From: Hydractinia symbiolongicarpus
Lineage: Eukaryota > Cnidaria > Hydrozoa > Anthoathecata > Hydractiniidae
Direction: 5' to 3'
Assembly: GCF_029227915.1 (NCBI RefSeq)
Contig: NC_079888.1
Span: 14,613,001 to 14,677,000, forward strand
DNA: 64,000 bases
Shown: one piece after another, positions 34,722-46,100 of the stretch
How positions within the stretch are numbered: position 1 is the first letter of the stretch
Layout: every line of letters starts with the position of its first letter
Notes under the pieces: model-generated
What the model was told of the DNA's origin: nothing
What the model saw: only the letters and a program-made list of their open reading frames with translations
The model's database searches: none
Program-made: the position numbers and the translations under genes

Positions 34722-36900
34722 GCAACTTCTTAGATGTAATTAACATCTCTCTGCCCGAGTTTTAGTTTACTGTATTAACAATCAACCACTGCTATCAATC
34801 CGCCTAAAGACACGTCGCTACCAAAACATGAATGCTATTCAACCTGTATAAAAGGATTTTATACTATTGTATTACGATTGAATTTTCTTCAGGGTGTCCA
34901 TGGAACATAAACTATCTATTTTTCTGTCATTTTTCATTTTTTCTATTGTTTCGAAAAAAAAAAAAATTAAATCAGAACCAGAAATTTAATAAAAATATGT
35001 CCAATAACTGTCAAAGTTTAAAATTAAGTTTCTATATACACACCTGCCAGAACCTCGCAGTTTGTTTTAATGGAAATTGAAAGAGTTGTTTCTCCTTCTT
35101 CTATTCTTTCCTCCAGAATGAAACTTATAACAAAGAGTTTTATAATAACAAAGATAGCTTTTGTGAGGAGATTTTTTCGCGCGTTTTACAACTACAGCTT
35201 TTTTGGAAATGTGAAGGATTTTGAAAATTTTAGGGAAATGACAAATTGGCATTGCCTGATGGTAGCTTCACAGGTGAGAGGCGACGAGTGTTCTACTTTG
35301 GTAGATGTGTAGCGCGGTTGAGCAAGGTTGAAAATGCGTTAGTTTGTGATGTCAGCATTATGGAACAATAAACGCGACGGCCCTCGCAGAAAGCAAACTA
35401 AACTAAAGTAAATTAAAAGTAAACTTTTTCATTATTGAAAAGTTCAAAGTGCATGGGTGTAAATATAAAAGCGGCGTAAATCATTGCTTGTGCGCATAAT
35501 AATCTTTATAGTTACATTTTACTACTAAATTATTGATCTAATGACGTCAGTTTTGATGATGTCATCGTTTTCTTCATAAAACAGTTTTTTTATCTTTCTA
35601 CTTTATATAAATTAATTTTAATATCGCGATGGCAAGGATATTTAGATTAGAAGAAATTTCTTTTCCGAGCCCCAAGTTTTCTACAACTAGCTCGGATAAA
35701 ATGTAAAAAAAATGTAAAAAATCCTTCTTTTGTTCTAGTAATGCAAATAAGAAAAAAGTAAAGTCATAAACTCTCTAGCGTACACTGTACTAGAAGAAAA
35801 AGATTTAAAAATAACAATTCCCTGCTTTCTAGGATTCATAGATCAAGTTTAAAAATATATTTTTGTTTGAACGCCTATTTTCGTATTCGTATGGAAGAAA
35901 TTGTTAAACCCTGCTAATTCTTGGAAAATTCTGAACTACTAGATAATGGTAATTTAATCAAGCTGAAACTTGCATTAACTTGCAACGTTAATAACATCAA
36001 AATTACATATTGACATAATAGAAGGTCGGACCCGTTGTAAAAATCCACGGGTTCGACCGTCCTTTATATTTACCCATCGCAACAAAGTGGATAAAAATAT
36101 ATCGCATTTGATATTCGTGTTTCTGTAACATGATTTTCTAACTCAGCGGGGGGTCCACGCAGAGAAAGACAGACGACGGCTATTATTATAGAGAAAAGAA
36201 ATAAATAAAGGTACGTTAACGCGTACATCTTAATAAATACATGCAGTGCATCTTCAATGGTGATATCTTCTTCATTTTGTTTCGACGGCTCTATTTATAG
36301 AAATTTCGTTCCGTTTTTTGACAAGATTGTGTAATCGATTTACCGTCTTCTTTGCTATCGAACATCAGTTGTGTGTAATTCGCGTTATCCGAGGGACTTG
36401 GACAGCTCTGATTGATCTAGAATAAAATTAAGTTGATTCATATTTTGTATTTGTACTTGGAGCTATGAAAAGAACATCATCACCTGTCCTTGAGTCGAAA
36501 CCAAAAATGTTTGAAGTTAATATTAATCGTTACACAATATGGAAGAAAATTACTTTTTTCTGTTAAAGTATTTAAATTTATTTATTGCCATCCTGTTACC
36601 TAGGATATTGATATTGACATCCAGCCTACATAAACTGAAAATAATGATAGCTAGCAACAAAATTCTATTTTAAGACTTATCAGTTTTATTGTTTTCTCCC
36701 CTTTATTTTCCTACGGGTTTTACTTTAATGTAAATTGGGAGCAAAATATACTAGGTCGAAATTAATGATATTCAGTTCTTTTAAATATTTTGTCATTCTT
36801 TCTTTTGCTAACTGTGCCAATTTTAATAAAATAGCTAATTTAAACCCACAACTGGGGCTGTTTTTTAATTTGTTAATATGTTGGGCGGATTTTCGATAGT
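34722..36900. other. Unassigned stretch
   Basis: An 80-codon frame at 35,070-35,312 starts with an ATG but has no recognisable feature. No splice series was found. Confidence 0.4.
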
Positions 36901-36904
36901 TTAA

Positions 36905-37646
36905 CCCTATTCGGTCCCCGGGGGGGGGCGGATTCCGCCCCCCCTGACGGTTTTTTTTTAATAACTCCTGATTGCTTTCTTATATGGCTATGATACTTAC
37001 TGAGTTTCAACATTTATCTATTAGACACCTGCATGCTAAATTTTTAGGTCCCATACCTTTCAGAGGCTTTGATATTGGCCATTACTCGAAACTACCCCTA
37101 AAATCTCTATGAAATCCTTATAATGGAGAAAATATAATAACTCCTGTTAGGATTATCCTTAGAACTTGAAACTTGCAACACAACTTTGTTTCATCAAGAA
37201 GGATCATTTCAATTAATTTTGACACGTGACTAATCCGATTTCCCGATTTTTTCGGATTTTACCCGAAAATCGGAAAAAACCGGATTTTCGGGTAATTTTT
37301 GGCAATTTTTTATTCGATCCATGTAAAAACCGGAAGATATGTTAAAAAAATTTTATTTACCTTTCAGAAACTTCAAACAGAATGTGAAAATTCGCTCTAG
37401 AACAAAAGTAATTATATTTTAAGCAGATAGTGGCATTTTTAACAATTTTCAAGCTTCCGATGACGTCACAGAAAATGTGCTCACGCAAGCAAAAATTTAT
37501 TGCCGCCATTTTGTTCCTTTTATAACGTACTATAAATGTGCCAAGTTTGATTCAATTTGAACAATCCTATGAAAAGTTATTGAGGGGGGGGGGGCGGAAT
37601 CCGCCCCCGGTCATAGTATGTTCGAAAAACCCCGGACCGAATAGGG
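36905..37646. mobile_element. Non-autonomous piggyBac-like element
   Basis: The ends are CCCTATTCGGTCC and its complement, almost the terminal sequence of the full piggyBac at 43,570 (CCCTATTTGTACCGGG). TTAA precedes the left end (36901-36904); the right flank reads TGAA, consistent with one mutation. Just inside each end lies a G/C hairpin sharing the core GGCGGAATCCGCC (left copy GGCGGATTCCGCC). There is no transposase, so mobilisation would need one in trans. Confidence 0.8.
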
Positions 37647-37650
37647 TGAA

Positions 37651-39440
37651 GAGCCTACAGAAAACGACTGATAATTTACTACAATTTTCTGTTTTGCATT
37701 TTGATAAGTACACATTTAAATTACTTAAAAAACATTAAGATAAGTTTGGTTGGCATTTACGTTAAGGAGAAATCTACAAAAAATCTAATCTGCCGGACGA
37801 ATTCGATAAGATTTTCATTCCAAAGATTTTAGATTTATAGTTCTATTAGCTATCGAAAAAAAGGAGTCGATGACGATGTTGATGATGGAGATGCAACTGG
37901 GGATGCAAGAGATATTGTGTTTTCTTTAACCGCCTTGGATTCCTCCTTCTTTCGTTTTCAATATTCCCTAGATCTAAATCTATCTTTCTTTAAACGTGCT
38001 TCGTACTTTTCCCTGTCAACATATTTCTCGTAATCTCTAGCAATTTTTTTCTTTCTTTTTCTTTTAGTTTGGATGTTTCTTTGTTTTTCTCGCGATATTT
38101 GGGACAGTAATCTTATTTGATTTAATGCCTGAATGTAGTCTAATCATTCTATAAGTTATAAACTGAAAAAAAAATCAAAACAAGTTTCATGTAAAAAAAG
38201 TTGAAAATTCATACATACTTGCTTTCTTCTCTCTGTTGTTGGCCCACAAATTCTTTACAAAACTTTTTTGACAAGCACAGAGAAATTCTTCACAGTTTCG
38301 AATGTTTCATTAATATTCAAATGTTGATGGTAGATAGCTTAACGATATTCATTGCACTGCAACGCCTTCAAAAGTACGAAAACAAAACAAATAGGAACCC
38401 ACGCCGGGTAGCTGTTTTGAATTTATATTTTTTTATTTAATTTATATTCGGGGTAACTGTTGTGAATTTATTTCTCCTGTTATATTATATTATTTCCTTA
38501 GTTGGCACTTCGAGTGATATTCTGTCGGACGTGTTTTCAACTGAGATAAGTGAAAGAAATGTATTACAAAAAAAAGTCTCATTTTACAGTTCTCATTTTA
38601 AAATTTGTAACTCAGACATGGATTTAGTTAATTCTGTCGGGCGGTTTTTTTTTCTTCCCGTGCATTTTTTTTACTAATAGTTATAAACAATGCTTTCTTT
38701 CATTTTGAAAAAGATGGATAATAATTAATAGTTTAATGTAATTTTAGAGTTGGGTGAAAGCTTTATCTTCTTAAAAAAACCTTCAAACTTTCAGCATCTG
38801 TCGGACGGACGAAAGGTTGTTTTGTCAAACTCTAAACAGCTTGATATTGCTAGAAAGTTAAGCAAAATGTTTCATATAATCTACCTGTCCCTTTAAAATA
38901 TCTTCAAAATCATTTAAAATTTCTAATTGACACCACCACAACTTATTATGCATTTTTAAGGAACGTCCGCCAGCAGATTAAAAGGGTTGTAAAAAATATT
39001 TAACGCATGAAATCGTAAAAAGAAAATTTGTTACTAGTTTTCAAGTGGTTTGGCAGTTAGATATGAATGTTAAACCCCAAAAAAAAAAAAAAAATATTTT
39101 CCAAAAATGTTACTTATTAAAAAACAGCCCCAGTAAAAAAAGAAGAACGAAAAAATTGATGGGTCATTTTCCGTATCATTTACCAAATGATCGTTTTACG
39201 TGTAAACAGCACTCGTTTCTAACTTTTGTGTTTATAATTATCCAAGCAATGCGTATGTAGCCGATAGCTCACATGCTTATATAAAAAAAAAAAAATGTTG
39301 TTCCCGAATAAAAAATGCACATATCAATTAGGCTATGTCATAAAGACGCGTCTGTCATACAATTTTTAACAATTTGGAGGTATACTCTATAACATGAAAA
39401 AGGGACATAATTAAAACATATTTTTACAAAATCCAACATT
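37651..39440. other. Unassigned stretch downstream of the minus-strand receptor paralogue
   Basis: No supported coding exon. Further 3' exons or the UTR of the minus-strand gene could lie here. Confidence 0.35.
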
Positions 39441-39447
39441 AATCATC

Positions 39448-40109
39448 CTATTCATCAATTGGTCCGTGAATAGTGGATAAATATGTTATTGTCTTGCATT
39501 TTTCAAACAAGGTGCTTACTTCGCCTTGTTTTTCACCGCTGACAGTTTCATTGATCGTAACCTCGCATTCAAAACTTGATTTTGCCAACTAAAAACAACT
39601 TTATTTAAATTCATTTGTTTAATTTGGACATAACTTTTTCTAAAATATCTGCTCCCACTTACGTTGATATCACTGGTACTTCGCTTAATCCTTCTAAAAA
39701 TTAAATAGAAAGAAACTTTAGCGACAAATCTCTAAATAATGCACTGAAACATAGATATTACGTAATGCATCCATTATAGGGTACGGTCGAGTAGCTAGTT
39801 ACCTCTTATCCTATTTTTTTACTTCATATATGAAAACTATAACAATTATAATTAAAATCATGTTGACGGCTCCTAAGATTCCACCAATTGTAACAACAGT
39901 TTTGTTATATTTGCATGAATTTGTGTCCGTTCTGGAAGTTGATGTTGCCAGCACAGAATTTAAACTCCCAGTTGCTTTATGTTTCACCTTTGTTGCTGCT
40001 GCTGTAGTAGTAGTTGTTGTTGATGATGATGATGGTGGTGGTGACGGTTGTAACAATGGTGTTTTTGTTGTTGTCGATTTAGGGACGAATGATGATAAAG
40101 TTAAAGGGT
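39448..40109 (-). pseudogene. Paralogue of the ITAM-tailed receptor: stalk, membrane span and tail exons
   Basis: Three minus-strand exons line up with exons 4-6 of the plus-strand gene at 43,120-60,533. Exon 40109-39803 starts with the same DPLTLSSF motif, passes through a Thr/Ser stalk to the membrane segment IGGILGAVNMILIIIVIVF, and ends at a donor in the same phase. Exon 39693-39663 (31 nt) and exon 39588-39448 follow, matching SFExE and SGExQ positions of the plus copy and reaching TAG at 39448. All junction phases agree. An in-frame TAG at 39811-39813 lies three codons before the end of the membrane exon, so the product would stop just inside the membrane unless spliced otherwise. The Tyr residues of the plus tail are mostly lost, and no ITAM is visible. 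The last exon reads through the position where the plus gene has a donor, so the true 3' end is uncertain. Signal and ectodomain exons were not found. Confidence 0.65.
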
Positions 40110-40735
40110 CTGAAGAAAAGCGAAAAACATAGGTACATCAGGCCAACATTGTTTAGAGGACTTTGCAAGAGATATTAACGTGTACTAAAAGTATCCTAGC
40201 TGGGGAAGGAGTAATCCAAGAAGATACAATTAAAGTAGTATAAAAATTTATGAGTTGGAAAGACTTGGACTTTCTCAATCGTTCTTTTTTTGCATCTATT
40301 AAATTAGTATAAAATTTGAGTTTATAATTAGATGTTTGTTTGATTTGACTTCAAAACATCATTTTAACCAAATGTAACTGAATCGAGTCCTTTAACATTT
40401 CTTATAGATATATTCAATGTTGAATCGGATAAATAATAAAATAAAGAAACTAAAAAAATGATGTGGTTGAAAGTATTAGATAACTACAAAACATTAGAGA
40501 ACTTATAAACTTTTATTTGAATTCCGTTTAGGGATGGGGCACAGAGACCCAGGGTCAACTTGATTAGTTCGTGATGTTCTTAATGCGAGAAGGATAGATA
40601 TCTTTGTCTGAACATCATATTGGATAATCACATTTATTTTATTAAATAACAACACAACGTTCTTACTCGATCTTTTTAATATTTCTGAAACGTGACGCGG
40701 ATTGCGTTATAACGCCGGTTTTGTGAAAGGTGTAT

Positions 40736-40959
40736 CTACAACCCTGGTCATATACTATGGGAAAAATGACAGAATATCATTTTTTTACCCCCTCCCCCCC
40801 CCACCCCCCGTCTCACCCAGTTCAATATTGTGGTTTGTATTTGGTTTATTTTCGTTATCAAAGTTAAGTCGGGGATGCAACTCAACATATAAATAGGGTG
40901 AGGGGGTGGTAGAGTATGAATTTTTCAAAATTTCCATAAAATTTTGTCCAGGGTTGTAG
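40736..40959. mobile_element. MITE with CTACAACCCTGG termini
   Basis: The left end CTACAACCCTGG and the right end CCAGGGTTGTAG are exact complements, and the similarity continues inward for about 20 more bases. Length is 224 bp, with no coding. It includes a run of Cs at 40,790-40,808. A minimal copy of the same termini is at 47,111-47,166. Confidence 0.7.
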
Positions 40960-41990
40960 CACATTTTAATGTTCCTAATTTTTCTAACATACCTGCCGAA
41001 GTAACATTTTCCACCATATCGACCTTATTGTACTGACAAGTACAGCTGAAGAAGACTTTGAGCTTGAGAAATTAAATCAGTCGCAGTTTAAGGTTACTTC
41101 TTAGACATTTAGAAATATATTTGCAACGTTGTTACGATGAATTCTATACCACCATGCTGACAAGACAACACTGCAGTGTTTTGCAAAATTTTCAACATGA
41201 AATAAGCAGAACGTTGTCTAAACAGCATGCGCCTGCTAGGTGGATACGAGTTTGATCTTGATTAGCGCTTTAACTTCTTAAAATAAGAATTAGGAAATTG
41301 AAATTCAATAAAATAATCTAACGTTGGTTGAGCTTGCTTATTATTGTCTATTACCAATTGAGACTTGTCATTACATCATCGTTGTTACATCTCTTTGAAA
41401 AAGTCTGGTTACATTAAAACATTTGACTTTCATAATGTTAGTTCATTTAAATGTTCTATGGATTTTTTGGGTGGAATGAAGCTTAATGAAAAAAACATCG
41501 CGTTGCTACATCTCCCTAACCTTTCTCGTGATCAAATGGCCCTATACATTAATTTGATCAGTGTTTCTAGCTCTACGCACCTGACAATACGGTTAAACAG
41601 CTTAATACAGAAAAAATTGTATTTACGGGTCTATGTCAACGTTATTAAATTTGAATTGCCTTTTTTGCCATTCTTCTCCTGTCTAAATGCTTTTTTATGG
41701 GCTTATCAATAAGTGATAAAAAGTGTGTTTTGCTTCTTCTTATGGGGCCTCGTGATTATGTCAATTTTTTCGATTAATTAGAATTATATTCTGGGCAAAC
41801 AATGGTGAAAAATAATTGGCACCAGTTTGTTACCTTCAAGACATACTATAACTGTGACAAATTTTGGTTCAGCTGAAAAATCTTATTACAAGTCATAGAA
41901 GAGGGGGAGTGGGCGGATTTCGCAATTGCTAGATTTATAAGACTTTATAAGGTATATTTACAGTTAACTTGCTCCCCCACTTAGTGTGTA
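40960..41990. other. Unassigned stretch
   Basis: A 115-codon frame at 41,365-41,712 has no ATG-proximal signal peptide, domain or neighbour that would support it as a gene. On the minus strand near 40,980-41,060 a short stretch resembles part of the tail exon of the receptor family (VENVTS), but the match is too short to call. Confidence 0.35.
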
Positions 41991-41993
41991 TAG

Positions 41994-42222
41994 GATGTTT
42001 ATTAAAATGGGAGGGATACACAGCTGATGTAACTTTAATAACACACCATGCTCAACAAAATAGAGTTTCGCATTACTAAACATGGCGTGAATCTTTGTCC
42101 AAAGATAAAAGACACATATGAAGCATCAAGTGTAAGAGTGTTAGCTCTGACTGATAAATGGGAAGTTGTTCCAACATTTTGGTCAAAATTTTTTACTATA
42201 TAGTAAACCTAATATCAAAAAG
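41994..42222 (+). pseudogene. Broken copy of the receptor ectodomain exon
   Basis: 229 nt closely matching exon 2 (54401-54630, 230 nt) of the receptor gene, including the acceptor TATAG/GATGTT and the donor GTAAGTTAG. A 2-bp deletion soon after the ITHH/ITHK position throws the frame and gives an early TAA; further changes lie near the 3' end. The next exons of the family are not found downstream. It is a partial duplicate in the same orientation as the intact gene, 1 kb upstream of that gene's first exon. Confidence 0.85.
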
Positions 42223-43119
42223 GTAAGTTAGCTTACTCTTATGCATACAAAAAAACTTATGTTCAATTAACAACATCCGGATTTATCGCATTTGTTTTGG
42301 CAGATATACAGTAAGGAGTTGTTATCGATTTGTATGATAAAAATTTCTACATCAATACAGTTTGTTTAATAAAGCTCAATACATGTGAATTTGTTATTTT
42401 TTATTTAATTAGTTTTATCGTATGTGGTAATTTTGAATATATATTACACATTATAACAATTCACATTTTATTTTTTATTGTTTTGGGTATTCCATGCTCC
42501 TCCAAAATTCTTTGATTTTATAACTCTATAATTTAAATGTTAGGATATTCCCGGTTATTTGAAACCATGGTTTGCCTTTGTACGTTGCGGAAATCTTCAA
42601 GCCCCAGGGCTTCTTGTTTATAATAATTTTTTGACTTGTGCCTACTAAAAAATGTTAGTTGATGACTTCATTGTGTTTAGAAATGACACACATTCCTAAA
42701 ATAGGTCATTTTACTAATTTAGCAATAAATTTAAATCTCTCAAGCATAACGGACGATTGTCTCAATCTTGGTTGGTTGTATTTATATATAACTTTTTCTT
42801 AATTACTATATGTCAAGCCAATACATCCAAACTAACTCTCTATTAAAAGCGTTTATTCATTTCATTAGAATGAATTAATAGTAATGGATTAATAATACTT
42901 TTATCTTCAAATTACAAACAAATTTGCTTAACAGAAGACATCGATACAGAAAGTTCAATTCAATAAACATTATATCACAAAAAAATATTAAAGGGAAAGA
43001 TCATTTGAGTCTGCAACCGCACCACATAAAAGAATTACGCTTTGAATTCACTGCAGATTGTCTTTGTATATTTGCCTTACTACGATTTATATATAATCAT
43101 TGGTTCATCAACTAGCAAA

Positions 43120-46100
43120 ATGATTTTTTACTTTCTTATGTTGTGTTTACATACTTGCCACTGCACAAGTATTACAAGAGGTGAGCGGATGGATGCTGTA
43201 ATGGGAGGATTTGCATGTAGACATACGTGTACTTGTCAAAGTCCCACTGCAACTTTCTTTCATTTATCGAAAGAAGAAAAGTGTATTGGTGCTAATGAAA
43301 CAGGTTAAATTACTTACACACCTCTCTTATTATGGCAGCACTTGTTATGAAAAAATTATAATACTCTTTACGAATAGAAAAAAACATCAAATACTTCTCG
43401 CGGCCACTTTCGCTTGATTGGCGAAAAATTCAGTGAGTAAATTTTCCCAGCCGGCACAAGACGTTTTAAAGACGCCTTTTCTGGAGCTTTTTTGCGCATG
43501 AAATATGCGCGCACCCGAAATACGTCTTTTAAACGTCTTTAAAACGCATGTGTCAGACGCGCATTTTAACCCTATTTGTACCGGGAGTGCGCTGAATGAG
43601 CGCACCCTTTCACATTTTTATGCGGCTTTTCATGAAAAATTAAGCGACCCGCATGAGCTTCGCAGACTTTTAATATTTTTTTAGGGCGGTTAAGACCGGC
43701 AAATTTTTTTTCTGAAAAATTTATGTTTTGCGGCCATTATGGGGCCAATGTCAAAAAAGGCGCAAAAGCGAAAAATGAAATATTTCGAATTGTGTTATAT
43801 TTTCAGTCTTATTGATGTTAATTAGATAAATAGGATAGATGGTATAGCAAAGAGGGCTTATATATAATAAAAAATATAATTATTGCGTTTGTGACATAAA
43901 TTACCCCTTTATATATTATTAGTCTAATAAAAAAATTACAAAATGGGACCGAAAAAGGCTAGAATTTCATCTGAGGAAGCCATTCAAAATATATTGAGAT
44001 TTATTGAAGAAGATAACGTAGACGAAGCTATGGATGAAGAACTTGATGATGAAGATGATTTGGAAGAATTGTGCGGTGAAATTGGTAATATATATAGCTA
44101 TATTATATATACATATATATAATCTCTCTGTCTAACTTCGCGTATATATATGGCGCATTGGTTGCGAGAAGCAAAATATGTTTCAAAATGTGTGATAATT
44201 TATTTTTAGTATTTTTGTTTGTCTCATAGATAAAGAAATAGTTGAAGAAGAGGATCATCAACATGATAACGATGACCGTGTAGGTGATGCTGACAATGAT
44301 GCGTCCGAAAGTGAAGAGGAAGCCGGAGCAAACCATTTGAGGAGACGTCGACTTACGAAATATCGCTTAGTAAACAGTATTGCTGCCGCTACAAATTTAG
44401 AAAATTATAACGTTTTTCCAATACCACCAGAATCAAAGTCTATCCAAAGCATTTTCAAAATAGATAATAAGAAGAAAAATGACATAATTCGTACTTTCCA
44501 GAATCAGCCACAAGCTGGAAATGTTGGTCGAAATAATCGTGCAAATGTTATTACTGGACGACAAGGCCCACAACCAAAAGCTTGTGAAACTGCATCACCC
44601 CGTTCTGCTTTTGAGCTCTACTTCACTCCTGAAATTGTGAATAACATTTTGTTGTGCACCAACAGAAAGATTAGACGCACTCTGTCCAAACTACCCGATA
44701 ATTTCTTGACGCAAAATAGTAGGTATTCGTACATGAAAGAAACCTCTGTTGAAGAAATTTATGCATTTATTGGATTGTACCTATATCGAGAACTATACAA
44801 ACTAAACTGTATATCTGCTCATAGATTATTCTCAAACCAATATGGTCCGCCAATATTCAGCGCCACTATGTCGAGAAATAGGGTTTTTTTTATACGTACA
44901 AACCTTTGTTTTGACGACGAGACAACAAGAGATGAAAGATGGAAACATGACCGTTTTGCGGCAATGCGTGAAGTTTTTGAATCTTTCAATTATGAATGCA
45001 TGTCATGCCTTGTACCGGGCGACTATCTATCACTTGATGAAACCCTGTATCCAATGAGGACACAGATAAGTTTCAAACAGTACAATCCCAACAAACCCGC
45101 CAAATACGGTTTATTACTGAAAGCCATAAATGCAGCACGATATCCGTATACATTCCTTGCAGCTCCATATAGCGGCAAACCACAGGGAGATCCAGGAATT
45201 TATTATGTACCAGGCACTGAGGAAATAGTAAAATACATGATAAAACAACTATCAAATGTTGTCTCGCTGGCCGGACGTAATATATCTTTCGACAGATTAT
45301 ATACATCAATCCCGCTTGCGCTTTGGTTGTATGAAAGGGATATCACTTGTGTTGGTACAATGCAGATCAACAGGAAAGGAATTCCAATTGAAATGAAAGA
45401 TTTCAAACAAAGAGAGCCACTGTCCAGTGAAGTGTATTGGCAAAAAGATGGGCCGCTGTCCTTATCTTCATATGTAGTGAAAACTTCAAACGGAAAGAAA
45501 AATGTACTCATGTTGTCAACACTAGAACCAATCCTAGGTACAACCAAGGATGATAATTGCCACAAATTGGGGTTATATAAACTATATGACTTTACAAAGG
45601 GGGGTACTGATATTGTGGATCAGAGGATGGGGTTTCACACGACGAAGACAAAGTCAAGAAAGTGGACGTTTGTTATGTTTTCTTACATGTTGGATACCGC
45701 TCGAGTAAATTCTTCGACGATATATTCACTGAATAAAGGTATTGATCCGCTACAACAAAAGTCTTTTGAATACGCCTTTCAATTAGTCATGGAATTGGTG
45801 AAACCAACCATACAAAAAAGAAGTCAAAATGGTATGTTGTCCATCACAAAACAAAAAATAAATCTTGTCTTGGGTAATGCGCAATGTAATCCGGAACCGC
45901 GTGCAGCTATTGGTCCTGCATTTGCAGAAACAAGGAAACGGTGTACTGTTTGTCAGGCTGAGAATGCAGGAGAAAATTATTCCCAAAAGAAAAAATCTAT
46001 TCCGTGTGTCAAATCACTTTGTCAATCATGTGGCAATACAACGTGTCAGGCCCATATGATACAAAAATGTATGTCGTGTTCAAAGAAATGAACGTTCTGG

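Noticed and set aside
39830-40132. A plus-strand frame rich in Val and Asp at the minus-strand receptor exon
   Set aside because: It mirrors the Thr/Ser stalk and membrane span on the minus strand, where the splice phases agree with the plus-strand gene.
40965-41070. Minus-strand similarity to the receptor tail exon (VENVTS)
   Set aside because: Only a few residues agree and the flanking splice sites and phase do not.
41365-41712. 115-codon plus-strand frame
   Set aside because: No signal peptide, domain, homologous partner in the window or splice evidence; composition is not distinctive.
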